From Bryobacterales bacterium (GTDB lineage Bacteria; Acidobacteriota; Terriglobia; Bryobacterales; Bryobacteraceae): 64,000 bases of DNA. A model generated the notes under the pieces. It worked only from the letters and a program-made list of their open reading frames with translations. It had not been told where the DNA came from and did no database searches. Positions 7,359-16,844 of this stretch are shown piece after piece. The stretch lies in the NCBI GenBank assembly GCA_016789905.1, contig JAEUQC010000109.1:25528-89527 (forward strand), read 5' to 3'. A program made the position numbers and the translations under genes. Numbering within the stretch: position 1 is the first letter of the stretch; each line of letters opens with the position of its first letter.

Positions 7359-10300
7359 CTAGAAAATCATCTTCAAACCGAACTGCACCCGCCGGGGCTC
7401 ATCCGCGCTATTGATGGCGCCCACACCCGCCGCGTTGATGTTCGCTCCCGGAAACCCGAAGTTCGCGGTATTGGTGGCGTTGAACGCCTCTGCCCGGAAC
7501 TGCAGCCGGAACTTCTCCGTCAACGCGAAGCTCTTCGCCAGCGACAAATCCAGGTTCCGGTTACCCGGCCCATCCAGAATATTGCGTCCGGAATTGCCAT
7601 ATGTGAACTGCGGCTGGGCCACGAACGCTGCTAGGTCAAACCAGCGGTCGATACTCTGCTTGCTGCTCGGCAGATTCCCGTCCGCAATGCGATTCGGCCG
7701 GTCTGCGCCGCCAGCGTTGGTTAGTCCGCCGCCACTGTTCACCGTAAACGGCAGCCCCGTTTGCAGGCTCACAATACCACCGAGTTGCCATCCGCCCAAC
7801 ACCAGGTCAGCCGCCCGGTTCGCATTCATGAAGGCCTTGCCCTTGCCGAAAGGCAACTCATAGCTTGCGCTCACCACATAGTTGTGGCGCAGGTCGGTAG
7901 TGGAGCGTCCGCGGTTCAAGTCTCGATCCCAGGGTTTTAATGCACCGACGCCCGAATTGCTCAGCGTCTCGTCCACGTTGTCGATCGTCTTGCTCCAGGT
8001 ATAGGCCGAAAGGAACGTCAGGCCTTTGGAAAACCGCTTTTCCACCTTTACGGTCATTGCGTTGTAGCTCAACTTCCCGACAGGCAACTGGCGCGTCACG
8101 CTCGTATAGAACGGCCAAAGGCGTCGGCTCGCCACCGGCGTTGGGCCGGGCGCAATGTCAAACGGCAGGTTGAAATCCACCCCGGCCAGCATCTGCCGCG
8201 TACCGTTTCCGTTGTAGCCCAAGGTCAATACCGTATCGAACGGCAACTGCTGTTGCACATCGAAGAACCATTGCTGTGAGTACTGCGTGGGCAGGAATTC
8301 CTGCGGGATATCGGCCCCTACCAGCGCCGGCCCCGGTACCGTCGTTGCCGGCAATTGCACCGCCGGGAAACCACCGCTGAGCGTCAATCGCGGGTTGATA
8401 CGGTCCAATGTGCCAAACCCGATTTCCACAAAGTCCGGTGCCTGGTTCGCCGCTCGCGCACCCACCTGGAAGCTGTCCGGCTGCGCGTAGATCACGCCCG
8501 CGCCGGAGCGAATGACGGTCTTTTCCGTCACCTTCCACGCCAGGCCTACTCGCGGCGCAAAGTTGTTCAGGTCATTCTTGCAGCCGCAGTTGCCGGCCCC
8601 TGGCCGCACCTGTTGCAACCGTGCGTTGGCGCCTGTATTCGCAAAGTCGGGAATGAAGCGCGATACATTGTCCTGTACGAACGTCGGCGCGCCAAAAACG
8701 TCGTAGCGCACGCCCAAGTTGAGCGTCAGGCGCGACGAGAGTTTCCAATCGTCCTGCACGAACATGGCGATCGTGTTCGCCCACATATCTTCGCCATTCT
8801 CGTTGCCAATCGTTCCTCCCGCCGCCATTCCGAGCATGAATTCGGCCAACCCGTCCCCCGTCGCCGCCCGGTTCGCCGGGTTCGCCGTGAACTCTCGGTT
8901 GAAGGCGAACTGTCCGCGCGCGAACCTTGCGGCCAACCGCGAAATGTTCTGCCGGCGGAACTCTCCGCCCACCTTCACATTGTGCTTGCCGAAGTTCTTG
9001 TACACCATGTCGGTGAACTGGAACAGGTCCATGTTGTTAAAGTTCGGCCAGAAACTGCGCGATCCCAGTTCCGCATAACCGGCCGGCGTGAACCGCGAAA
9101 GACCGTGGTCGTTGGAGCCGGGATTGTTAACCTTCGGAATCCCTTTGATGCCGTACTGGTCGTAGAGCGCCGTATCGTAAGGGATATCGAACCGGGAGAT
9201 GATCCGCGTAAACCCAAACCGCGCTTCGTTAGTCGCCGACGCGCCCAGCATCGTCGAATGAGTTGCCGCCACGGAGTGGCTATCTATGTTGGTTGTCGTT
9301 GCCAACCCGCCATCAGCGGGCAGCGGCAGTGGCCCGGGTTCGAAACGGTCTCGCGTCCGCCGGCTATAGCGCGCAGAGAAGCGTTGCCGGTCGCTGATGT
9401 TGTGGTCGCCCTTGAAATCATAGGTGTTTACATCGTTCTTTTCGCTCGGGGCGAAGAAGTAGTTGTTCGCAATGCCCGTCCCGTTGTTCGGTTCCGGGTA
9501 CAACGCCAGAAGTTTTGGGAACAGTGGATCCCACCGGCTGGCCGGAATCACGTTGCCAGGGAACGCCTGCCGGGTAAAGCTTGCCGGGGTGCCAACGGTA
9601 GTGGCAGGGTCAAACACGGGCCGGATGCGATTGAAGTCGCCGCGGCGAAGTTCGGCCACCGGCACCGTTGACACAAAACTCCGGCCCAGCCGCGTACGTG
9701 TGCCCTCAAAGCTACCGAAAAAGAAGGTTTTGTCCTTTTTCACCGGGCCGCCAAATGTACCGCCAAACTGGTTCTGTTTATACGCCGGTTTCTTGTTCCC
9801 CGCGCGATTGGCGAAGAAGTTCGTCCCATCCAGGTTGCTGTTGCGCAGGAACTCGAACGCCGTGCCGTGAAACTGATTCGTTCCGGACTTAATGTTCACA
9901 AACACCTGCCCGCCCATGCGCGTTCCGTACTCGGCCGAAAGGTTATTCGTCACCACCCGGAACTCGCCCACAGCATCCACACTCGGCTTCACCGCCTGTG
10001 CCTCGAAACCCAATGGCCCCCCTGATGCAACCGACGAATTATCCACACCGTCAATCGATACCTGCACCTGATAGATGTGTTGTCCAGAAGCCGAAAAACC
10101 GCCCTCATCCTGAGTACGCCCGCCCCGGCCCGGATTGGTGCCGGCCGTCAGCGCCGCCAGGTCCAGGTAGTTGCGCCCGTTCAGCGGCAGTTCCACGATG
10201 CGTTTGTTCTCAATCACCTGGCCGACCGTTGTCGTTTCCGAATCGATCAGCGCGGCGGCGGCGGTTACCTCTATGCTCTCTGTGACCGATCCGGTCTTCA

Positions 10301-10601
10301 GTGTAAAATCCACGCGCGCCGTCTGCGTCACGTCCAGCTTGATTTCCGGTACTTCCGCCGCCGCGAAGCCAGTTTGCGAAGCAGCAATCCTGTAACGCCC
10401 CACCGGCAAAGACGGCGCTGTGTAGAATCCCTGGTCATTCGTTGTCAGGTCCCGGCGCAGGCCCGTTTCAATGTTCACCACCGAAACCTTCGCACCGGCC
10501 ACCACGGCATCGGTCGGGTCTTTCACTACCCCCTGAATCGTTCCACTCTGCGCGAAAACGGCACACGAGGCCGTAAGTGTCCACAAGACCCGAAGAAGCA
10601 T
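7359..10601 (-). CDS. TonB-dependent receptor, Oar-like, with carboxypeptidase-regulatory domain
   Basis: This is a 1080-residue outer-membrane protein. It has a signal peptide (MLLRVLWTLTASCAVFAQ). Residues about 20-110 form a Cna-B/carboxypeptidase-regulatory-like domain (GTIQGVVKDPTDAVVAGAKV). A plug domain follows (SIDGVDNSSVASGG, AEYGTRMGGQVFVNIKSGTN). The beta-barrel ends in an aromatic residue (QFGLKMIF). Such receptors are strongly expanded in Solibacter-like acidobacteria and are thought to import large substrates, often oligosaccharides. No SusD-like partner lies beside it, so the substrate cannot be named. It ends 20 nt from the convergent HNH gene. Confidence 0.92.
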   Translation of the reverse strand: MLLRVLWTLTASCAVFAQSGTIQGVVKDPTDAVVAGAKVSVVNIETGLRRDLTTNDQGFYTAPSLPVGRYRIAASQTGFAAAEVPEIKLDVTQTARVDFTLKTGSVTESIEVTAAAALIDSETTTVGQVIENKRIVELPLNGRNYLDLAALTAGTNPGRGGRTQDEGGFSASGQHIYQVQVSIDGVDNSSVASGGPLGFEAQAVKPSVDAVGEFRVVTNNLSAEYGTRMGGQVFVNIKSGTNQFHGTAFEFLRNSNLDGTNFFANRAGNKKPAYKQNQFGGTFGGPVKKDKTFFFGSFEGTRTRLGRSFVSTVPVAELRRGDFNRIRPVFDPATTVGTPASFTRQAFPGNVIPASRWDPLFPKLLALYPEPNNGTGIANNYFFAPSEKNDVNTYDFKGDHNISDRQRFSARYSRRTRDRFEPGPLPLPADGGLATTTNIDSHSVAATHSTMLGASATNEARFGFTRIISRFDIPYDTALYDQYGIKGIPKVNNPGSNDHGLSRFTPAGYAELGSRSFWPNFNNMDLFQFTDMVYKNFGKHNVKVGGEFRRQNISRLAARFARGQFAFNREFTANPANRAATGDGLAEFMLGMAAGGTIGNENGEDMWANTIAMFVQDDWKLSSRLTLNLGVRYDVFGAPTFVQDNVSRFIPDFANTGANARLQQVRPGAGNCGCKNDLNNFAPRVGLAWKVTEKTVIRSGAGVIYAQPDSFQVGARAANQAPDFVEIGFGTLDRINPRLTLSGGFPAVQLPATTVPGPALVGADIPQEFLPTQYSQQWFFDVQQQLPFDTVLTLGYNGNGTRQMLAGVDFNLPFDIAPGPTPVASRRLWPFYTSVTRQLPVGKLSYNAMTVKVEKRFSKGLTFLSAYTWSKTIDNVDETLSNSGVGALKPWDRDLNRGRSTTDLRHNYVVSASYELPFGKGKAFMNANRAADLVLGGWQLGGIVSLQTGLPFTVNSGGGLTNAGGADRPNRIADGNLPSSKQSIDRWFDLAAFVAQPQFTYGNSGRNILDGPGNRNLDLSLAKSFALTEKFRLQFRAEAFNATNTANFGFPGANINAAGVGAINSADEPRRVQFGLKMIF

Positions 10602-10607
10602 GACCCA

Positions 10608-11222
10608 TTAAAACACGTCGAGTAGGTGCCCTAGCCGTTCCCGTTTGGTCCGTAAATACTCCTCGGCATGCACCTGGGCTTCTACAATCGCCGGAATTCG
10701 CTCCGCCACCTTCACCCCGGCCCGTTCCAGCGCGCCGATCTTGTCCGGATTATTCGAAAGAAACCGGACGCTGGTCAACCCGAAGTACTTCATGATCGCC
10801 ACCGGCAGGTCGTAGTTTCGCAGGTCCACGTCCAGGCCCAATTGCAGATTCGCGTCCACCGTATCGGCGCCCTGGTCCTGCAACTCGTAGGCGCGCAATT
10901 TGTTCATGATGCCAATCCCGCGCCCTTCCTGCTGTTCATAGATGATCAACCCGCGCCCCGCTTCGCCCACCTTTTCGAGCGCCAGTTCCAACTGCGCCCG
11001 GCAATCGCACCGCAGCGAGTGAAACACGTCCCCCGTCAGGCACTGCGAGTGGATGCGCACAATCGGCGGGTCCCCTTCCAGATCACCCATCTTCAATACA
11101 ACCGCCTCTTCGGTTTCCGCTCCGGTGTGGCCGACAAAGCCATAGATCCGAAACGGTCCAAAGCGCGTGGGAAAGTCGGCTTCCGCCACTTTTTCCATTC
11201 GAAATGCCTGATTTTCCGCCAT
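10608..11222 (-). CDS. ribA: GTP cyclohydrolase II
   Basis: The 204-residue enzyme opens the GTP ring as the first step of riboflavin synthesis. The zinc ligands C61, C72 and C74 lie in SQCLTGDVFHSLRCDC with the usual 11- and 2-residue spacing. YEQQEGRGIG is the catalytic signature. It is a stand-alone RibA without a fused RibB, so DHBP synthase must be encoded elsewhere. The ATG at 11222 was chosen because the next residues match the family start; an in-frame ATG nine codons upstream is possible. No flavin riboswitch is visible in the 36 bp shared with the divergent kinase gene. Confidence 0.93.
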   Translation of the reverse strand: MAENQAFRMEKVAEADFPTRFGPFRIYGFVGHTGAETEEAVVLKMGDLEGDPPIVRIHSQCLTGDVFHSLRCDCRAQLELALEKVGEAGRGLIIYEQQEGRGIGIMNKLRAYELQDQGADTVDANLQLGLDVDLRNYDLPVAIMKYFGLTSVRFLSNNPDKIGALERAGVKVAERIPAIVEAQVHAEEYLRTKRERLGHLLDVF

Positions 11223-11258
11223 GCTAGCTAAAAGCGAAGATAATCTCATTATACGGCG

Positions 11259-12569
11259 ATGCTGGAGCAGCACCTGGTAATCCTTTTGATGAAGCTGGCC
11301 GCCTCCGCGGCTCTGGCAAGTATTCTGGGCCGCTCCGGTGCGTTTTTGCGCATGTTGACCCGCGAAGAACGCACCACGCCGCAGCGCTTGCAGATGGCCG
11401 TCGGCTTCGCCGTTATTTTCGGCGGCGGCATTATCCTCCGGGTTCTTACGCACAACAACTATCAGGCCCTCGACCTCGGGCTGGAGGGCGCGCTGCTTGC
11501 CGGCGCGCTTGGCGGCTATGTCACCGGATTGACCGGCGGCATCCTTATCTCCCTGCCCGCCGTGGTCCTCAACGGCGAGTGGCTGGCCATGCTGCTATAC
11601 GCCGGCCTAGGCGTGACGGGCGGTCTATTGCGCGATTTGGCGCCATCTAAGGACGATATTTGGCGCTTTTCGCCTTATCTGGACCTCACTGTCTACCGTC
11701 TCTTTCGCTCCAAGTACGATATCCGAGTCACTCTTTTTCACGCTTTCGTCCTTCTGACCGTCATCTTCGCCGAATTTTCGCGGTGGGCGCTGGCCCGCAT
11801 TCTGCCCGACGACCGGTTCCTCTACACCCTCTACAGCAGTTGGAAGGACCCCGACTGGCTTGGGATCGTTCTCATCTATTCCTCCACTATCTTCGCCTTC
11901 GCCATCCCCCTCAAGGTTTGGAACAGCATCCGGCAGGAGCAGCTTCTCGGCGCCCAGCAGCGCCTGCTCACCGAGGCCCGTCTGCGCGCGTTGACCAGCC
12001 AAATCAATCCCCACTTTCTTTTCAACACCCTGAATACCGTCAATTCACTCATCCGCACCAATCCAGAGCAGGCCCGCAACGTCGTACGGAAACTTTCCAA
12101 CATTTTGCGGCGTCTGCTCCGCAAGGATGAAAACCTCTCCCCGCTCCGGGATGAAATCAGCTTCATCAACGACTACCTGAGCATCGAAATGACCCGTTTT
12201 GGGGAAAAACTCCGTTTCGTCAACGAAACCGATACCGCCACGCTCGACCGTTTGGTACCCTCAATGTTGCTGCAGCCGATTATTGAAAACTCCATCAAGC
12301 ATGGTCTCAGCTCCAAAGTGGAGGGCGGTGTGATTACACTGCGCACGCGAATTGAAGCCGAGCGGATTCATATTGAAATCGAAGACGACGGAGTAGGCGT
12401 GGAGGAGTCCAAACTGGCCACCATGTTCGACTCCGGAATCGGCGTATCGAATGTGAACGAGCGGCTGCACGTGCTTTTCGGCGATGATTACAAGATGGAA
12501 GTGGATAGCCGGCCGGGAGAAGGGACGCGGACACATATCGAGTTTCCCGACGTGATTGGGCGCAGATAA
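11259..12569 (+). CDS. LytS-type membrane histidine kinase
   Basis: 436 residues. Five or six hydrophobic segments lie within residues 1-215 (a 5TMR-like sensor: LASILGRSGAFLR, GALLAGALGGYVTGLTGG). A His_kinase (PF06580) region follows with the phospho-acceptor H252 in SQINPHFLFNTLN, then an HATPase domain (QPIIENSIKHGL, IEDDGVGV, SGIGVSNVNERL). LytS kinases usually signal to LytTR-type regulators, but no partner regulator is adjacent. The next gene is a methyltransferase 6 nt downstream, probably co-transcribed. The signal sensed is unknown. Confidence 0.9.
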   Translation: MLEQHLVILLMKLAASAALASILGRSGAFLRMLTREERTTPQRLQMAVGFAVIFGGGIILRVLTHNNYQALDLGLEGALLAGALGGYVTGLTGGILISLPAVVLNGEWLAMLLYAGLGVTGGLLRDLAPSKDDIWRFSPYLDLTVYRLFRSKYDIRVTLFHAFVLLTVIFAEFSRWALARILPDDRFLYTLYSSWKDPDWLGIVLIYSSTIFAFAIPLKVWNSIRQEQLLGAQQRLLTEARLRALTSQINPHFLFNTLNTVNSLIRTNPEQARNVVRKLSNILRRLLRKDENLSPLRDEISFINDYLSIEMTRFGEKLRFVNETDTATLDRLVPSMLLQPIIENSIKHGLSSKVEGGVITLRTRIEAERIHIEIEDDGVGVEESKLATMFDSGIGVSNVNERLHVLFGDDYKMEVDSRPGEGTRTHIEFPDVIGRR

Positions 12570-12575
12570 GATACA

Positions 12576-13271
12576 ATGCCGCAACGACTGTCTATGCAGA
12601 CTGCTGTCGGTTACCAGACCGAAAGACTTCACAAAACCATAGCGAAACGCACCAAACGGGTGTATGACCACCTGGCGCCGATGTACCCGGCGTCCACCTA
12701 TTTTTTCCACCGCAAGGCCCACAAGATTGCTTTGGAGATGAGCGGCGTCCGGAATGGCATGAACGTGTTGGAAGTCGCCACCGGTTCCGGAGAGATGTTT
12801 CGCCAGTTGGTTCGGATGAACCCATCGGGCGCTACCTGCGGCGTGGATATCTCGCCCCGAATGGCGGCGCGCACCCAATCGCACGCCAGAAAGCAGTTTC
12901 CCAAAGCCTCGCTGCACTGCCAGGCGGTGGACTGCCGCTCCCTGCCGTACCGGGACGGCAGCTTCGATCAGATCTTCTGCTGTTACCTGTTTGAACTGCT
13001 TTCCACCGACGATATCTACCAGACCATGGAAGAAATGTACCGGGTATTGAAACCGCGCGGCGTGTTGACGTCCATCCTGATCGGCCAGCAAGTAGAGTTT
13101 TTCAATAGAGCGTATCTGGTGGCGGCGTCGGTGGTTCCGGCGTTCTGGGGCCGGCAGATGGACCATTCCGCGCCCTCCATATTGGAGGCCACCGGCTTTC
13201 GCGTCACCGGCGAGCGGCTGGTGAAGCAGAGCTTCTACCCGTCGCGGATCCTCACCTCGATAAAATCGTAA
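12576..13271 (+). CDS. Class I SAM-dependent methyltransferase (UbiE-like)
   Basis: 231 residues with the Rossmann motifs of SAM methyltransferases: NVLEVATGSGEM (motif I, near residue 65), CGVDISPRM (acidic end of strand 2), then FDQIFCCYLFELL and MYRVLKPRGVL. The N-terminal Y-D-H-L-A-P-x-Y pattern resembles ubiquinone/menaquinone and phospholipid methyltransferases. The precise substrate is not evident. It starts 6 nt after the LytS-type kinase, suggesting one transcript. There is no signal peptide, so it is cytoplasmic. Confidence 0.85.
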   Translation: MPQRLSMQTAVGYQTERLHKTIAKRTKRVYDHLAPMYPASTYFFHRKAHKIALEMSGVRNGMNVLEVATGSGEMFRQLVRMNPSGATCGVDISPRMAARTQSHARKQFPKASLHCQAVDCRSLPYRDGSFDQIFCCYLFELLSTDDIYQTMEEMYRVLKPRGVLTSILIGQQVEFFNRAYLVAASVVPAFWGRQMDHSAPSILEATGFRVTGERLVKQSFYPSRILTSIKS

Positions 13272-13276
13272 TGGTT

Positions 13277-13285
13277 TGATAGAGT
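13277..13285 (+). promoter_or_regulatory. Candidate extended -10 before the Gfo/Idh operon
   Basis: TGATAGAGT (TG, one base, then TAGAGT) precedes the ATG at 13310. The predicted transcript start near 13292 gives a leader of about 18 nt holding the purine-rich GGAAAGGGG. It is part of the extended -10 pattern described in the findings. Confidence 0.4.
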
Positions 13286-13309
13286 AGCGGCGGAAAGGGG
13301 TTTCCGCGA

Positions 13310-14458
13310 ATGTCTACGAATCGACGCAGTTTTGTAGGGGCGCTCGGCGCCGCGCCGCTCTTCATTCCACAGAGTGCGTTTGGCGCCAACGACAAGATCA
13401 CCTACGCCGCAATCGCCACGGGAGGCCGGGGCCGGTACCTAATGGGCAAGTTCAAGCAGTTGGGCGCGGTCTGTACCGCCATCTGCGACGTTTATGAGCC
13501 GAACCTGCAGAAGGCGGCGGAACTGGAACCGGAGGCCAAGAAGTTCCTCGATTACCGGGAATTGCTGCAAGCGATGAAGGTGGATTGTGTCATGATCGCG
13601 TCCCCGGATCATCAACACTCGCCGATGCTGATGGCCGCGTTGGAAGAGAAGAAAGACGTCTATCTGGAAAAACCTCTTTCCCATAGCCTGGACCAGAGCG
13701 AGCGCATGATCAAGGCCGTTCGCGCTTCCAAGCAGATCGTGCAAATTGGGATGCAGCGTCGTTCGGCCCCCGCGTTGATTGAAGCAAAACGGCTGGTGGA
13801 CGATGGCCTGCTGGGGCGCATTGCGCTGGTGAAAGCCCAGTGGAACTGGAATGTGGCCGCTGAACTCGACAACTCCGCGCTGCCGGGAAAACTGGACTGG
13901 AACCGGTTCCTGGGCACCGCGCAAAAACGCGAACTGGAACCGATGCGCTTCCGCCGCTGGCGATATTTCTTCGACTATGCCGGCGGCAACATGACCGATC
14001 AAGGCACGCATCTGATGGACGTCGTGCAATGGTTCACCAAGAACGGCGCGCCCTCCGCCGCACAGGCCAGCGGCTATGTCGCCAAAATGCGCGGCTCTGA
14101 ACATCCGGACGTATTCAGCGCCGTTTTTGAATATCCGAACATGATGGCCACCTGGACACTGGATTATTGCAACAGCTATGAAAACGGCTGGACCATCTTC
14201 CTGCAGGGTGACAAGGCCACTATGATTCTGGACGACGCTGGCTATCGCGTGCTGGCAGAACCCTGGAAACGTAACAACGCCCCAACAATGGAGAAGCAGG
14301 CGCCGGTACCCGTAGAGGTTCACATTCAAAATTTCTTCGATTGTATGAAGACGCGCCAGGAACCGAACTGTCCGGTTGAGATCGCCGCCGCCGCGGTGGC
14401 CGGACCGCACATGGCCAACAAGGCGATGTTCGACGGCCGGAAGTTCATCCGCGCATGA
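13310..14458 (+). CDS. Gfo/Idh/MocA family oxidoreductase with Tat-like signal
   Basis: 382 residues. A twin-arginine-like leader (TNRRSFVGALGAAPLF) suggests export after folding with its cofactor, as for glycoside hydrolase family 109-type members. The NAD(P)-binding glycine motif is ATGGRGR near residue 37. The family signature EKPLSH and the C-terminal alpha/beta domain (GGNMTDQGTHLMDVVQWF) are present. These enzymes oxidise or reduce sugars and cyclitols, or cleave glycosides through a keto intermediate. The sulfatase start overlaps its stop by 4 nt, and a DUF6807 gene follows, so it probably belongs to a glycan-degrading unit. Confidence 0.9.
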   Translation: MSTNRRSFVGALGAAPLFIPQSAFGANDKITYAAIATGGRGRYLMGKFKQLGAVCTAICDVYEPNLQKAAELEPEAKKFLDYRELLQAMKVDCVMIASPDHQHSPMLMAALEEKKDVYLEKPLSHSLDQSERMIKAVRASKQIVQIGMQRRSAPALIEAKRLVDDGLLGRIALVKAQWNWNVAAELDNSALPGKLDWNRFLGTAQKRELEPMRFRRWRYFFDYAGGNMTDQGTHLMDVVQWFTKNGAPSAAQASGYVAKMRGSEHPDVFSAVFEYPNMMATWTLDYCNSYENGWTIFLQGDKATMILDDAGYRVLAEPWKRNNAPTMEKQAPVPVEVHIQNFFDCMKTRQEPNCPVEIAAAAVAGPHMANKAMFDGRKFIRA

Positions 14459-15843
14459 CGCGACGTTCGTTTCTCTTTGCGCCGTTGCCGCTGGCGGCCC
14501 AGCGGCAACGGCGCACGAACGTGCTGTTTATCACCGCCGATGATCTGGGCCTGTATCTGGGTTGCTATGGCGAAAAGCGAATCGCCACGCCGCACCTGGA
14601 CAAGTTCGCCGCGGAAGGCGTCCGCTTCCGGACCGCTTACGTCGCCCAGGCGTCGTGCAGTCCATCCCGGTCCGCGATGTTCACCGGTTTGATGCCACAT
14701 GCGAATGGCCAGTATGGCCTCGCCAATGGCGGCTTCAAACTGCATGAAGAGCTGCGCGGCGCCACCATTCCGAACCTGCTGAAGCGCGCCGGGTATCGCA
14801 CTGGAATCATCGGAAAACTGCACGTGGAGCCGGAGGATTCCTTCCGCTGGGACTACCGGCAGAAGGGCAACGAAACACGGCGCGTTCGCACCGTGGCTCC
14901 GCAAGCGGAAGCATTCCTGAAGCAGGACGGGCCGTTCTTCCTGATGGTGAACTTTTCAGACCCTCATGCATTCGCCAAAGGGCAGCCAAGGGAATGGTAT
15001 TTCCCGCCGGAAGTCGAAGGGATTCCTGAAAAGCCGCTGGCGCCCTCAGCGGAGACGGTGTTTGACTGGCAGCGCGTGGACAACACAGCGCAGCGGGAAA
15101 GGACCGCGAACTATCTGAATGCCGTCCAGCGCTTCGATACTGGTGTGGGACTGCTGCTGGCGGCGCTGGAACGGACGGGCAAGGCCGGCGATACGTTGGT
15201 GATCATCATTGGTGATCACGGCGCGCCCTTCGCGCGCGGCAAAACGACGGTCTATGAAAGCGGTCTCCGCGTGCCATTCCTGGTCCGCTGGCCAGGCGTT
15301 TCCCGGCCCCATGTCAGCGACAAGTTCGTTTCCACGGTAGATATTCTGCCAACCATTCTGGACGCTGCCGGCGTTGGGCTTCCGCCCCACAAACTGCATG
15401 GGACATCACTGCGTGGCGTTGTGCGCGACCCGCGCGCGAAGTGGCGCGAGTATCTGGCGGCGGAGTTCCATTTCCATGGAGCCAAGCCGTTCTACCCACG
15501 GCGCGCTATTCGCGATTCCCGCTACAAGTTGATCCATAATCTGCTGGCCGGATCGGCAAAACCGTCCACTGGCATTGACGGGGATACGGCCTTCCCGCGT
15601 TCGGCCACCGATGCGCCCGCCGATGCGCGGCAGGCTTTCCAGACCTTCGCTAATCCACCCGAATACGAACTGTACGACTTGGACGCCGACCCGGTGGAGT
15701 TCCGCAATCTGGCTGGAGACCCGGGACACGCCGCCGCACTCCGGCGGCTACAGGGCGCGCTGCTGGCCTGGCGAAAAAAGACGCAGGACCCGGCGCTGGA
15801 CCCATCGTTTTTGGAGAAGATGGCCGCGCGGCAACCCGCCTGA
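14455..15843 (+). CDS. Exported sulfatase (N-sulfoglucosamine sulfohydrolase-like)
   Basis: This 462-residue S1 sulfatase has a short Tat-like leader (TRRSFLFAPLPLAA). Metal ligands are D29 and D30 in ITADDLGLYLGCYG. C68 in SCSPSRSAMFTG is the formylglycine position, and IIIGDHGAPF near residue 255 supplies later ligands. Its overall form (DPHAFAKGQPREWY, YELYDLDADPVEFRNLA) is closest to heparan sulfamidase-like sulfatases, although the substrate is inference. Its ATG overlaps the oxidoreductase stop (ATGA), so translation is coupled. It differs clearly from the sulfatase at 4560. Confidence 0.92.
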   Translation: MTRRSFLFAPLPLAAQRQRRTNVLFITADDLGLYLGCYGEKRIATPHLDKFAAEGVRFRTAYVAQASCSPSRSAMFTGLMPHANGQYGLANGGFKLHEELRGATIPNLLKRAGYRTGIIGKLHVEPEDSFRWDYRQKGNETRRVRTVAPQAEAFLKQDGPFFLMVNFSDPHAFAKGQPREWYFPPEVEGIPEKPLAPSAETVFDWQRVDNTAQRERTANYLNAVQRFDTGVGLLLAALERTGKAGDTLVIIIGDHGAPFARGKTTVYESGLRVPFLVRWPGVSRPHVSDKFVSTVDILPTILDAAGVGLPPHKLHGTSLRGVVRDPRAKWREYLAAEFHFHGAKPFYPRRAIRDSRYKLIHNLLAGSAKPSTGIDGDTAFPRSATDAPADARQAFQTFANPPEYELYDLDADPVEFRNLAGDPGHAAALRRLQGALLAWRKKTQDPALDPSFLEKMAARQPA

Positions 15844-15881
15844 TTCGCCAGACGGGGCGTGTTTATGTTCGAATGTGATTG

Positions 15882-16823
15882 ATGAAACTTCGCGTTCTTT
15901 TTCTCGCACTGTCGGTTTCCTGCTTGGCGCAGGTGCAAGTCAAACAATCTCCAGACCGGATTTCTGTCACCATCGATGGCAAACCGTTCACGGAGTTCTT
16001 CGTCGGCGCCGACGCGGTGAAGCCGTACTTGCATCCGCTGCGCTCCGCCTCCGGCAAGATCGTCACGCGTTCCTATCCCATGGAAACGGTGGAAGGCGAA
16101 GCGAAGGACCATCCGCACCACCGCGGACTGTGGTTTACCCACGGGCTGGTGAACGAGGTGGATTTCTGGGCGAACGAAAAGAATCAGAAGGGCGCGGGCA
16201 AGGCTGGGCGTGGCGTGATCATTACCCGGAGGATCACGGCCGTGGAAAGCGGCAAGAAAAAAGGCACGATCGGCGCGAATTTTGAATGGCAGGAGCCGTC
16301 GGGCAAGGGCTTGCTCGCCGAACAGCGGAAGATGACCTTTTACTCGCATCCCACGCAGCGCTGGATTGATTTCGACATCACGTTGACGGCGTTGGAAGAT
16401 GTGGTCTTTGGCGATACCAAAGAGGGTACGTTCGCCATTCGCCTGACAACTTCCCTCGAAGAAAAGCACAGCGGTAAAATGCATTCCGCCGATGGAAAGG
16501 CCGGGGAAAAGGAAGTCTGGGGCAAGCGTTCGCCGTGGCTGGATTACGACGGCGTCGTGGACGGCGAAAAACTCGGCCTGGCGATCTTGGATCACCCCTC
16601 CAATCCGCGTCACCCGACATATTGGCATTCCCGCGGATATGGTTTGTACGCGGCGAATCCATTTGGTGTGCGTGACTTTGAACGCGACAAGACCAAGAGC
16701 GGCGACATGCAATTAGCCAAAGGCGGCGTGGTTCGTTTTCGTTACCGGCTGATCATTCACCCGGGCGACGCGGCGGAAGCCAAGATCGCCGATGAGTTCA
16801 AGAAGTACGCCAAGGTGAAGTAA
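15882..16823 (+). CDS. Secreted DUF6807 protein (often labelled PmoA family)
   Basis: 313 residues with a signal peptide (MKLRVLFLALSVSCLAQ). The family core is visible: PDRISVTIDGKPFTEF, AVKPYLHPLRSASG, DHPHHRGLWFTHG and LDHPSNPRHPTYWHSRGY. The histidine-rich segments suggest a metal or sugar site. The label PmoA in databases does not mean methane monooxygenase. It is the third gene after the oxidoreductase and sulfatase, 38 nt downstream, fitting a role in glycan breakdown. The ATG at 15882 is preferred over the TTG directly before it. Confidence 0.85.
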   Translation: MKLRVLFLALSVSCLAQVQVKQSPDRISVTIDGKPFTEFFVGADAVKPYLHPLRSASGKIVTRSYPMETVEGEAKDHPHHRGLWFTHGLVNEVDFWANEKNQKGAGKAGRGVIITRRITAVESGKKKGTIGANFEWQEPSGKGLLAEQRKMTFYSHPTQRWIDFDITLTALEDVVFGDTKEGTFAIRLTTSLEEKHSGKMHSADGKAGEKEVWGKRSPWLDYDGVVDGEKLGLAILDHPSNPRHPTYWHSRGYGLYAANPFGVRDFERDKTKSGDMQLAKGGVVRFRYRLIIHPGDAAEAKIADEFKKYAKVK

Positions 16824-16844
16824 TCGCCGGCGTTTTTCGTCCCG

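Noticed and set aside
8355..9671. Open frame of 438 codons antisense to the TonB receptor
   Set aside because: Arginine-rich product without family features; the receptor on the other strand is unmistakable.
11223..11258. Flavin riboswitch upstream of ribA
   Set aside because: Only 36 bp separate ribA from the divergent kinase gene, too short for an FMN element, and no conserved stem is visible.
15882..16823. Methane monooxygenase subunit suggested by the PmoA label
   Set aside because: The protein is a soluble secreted DUF6807 member with a signal peptide and no membrane helices; it has nothing to do with methane oxidation.
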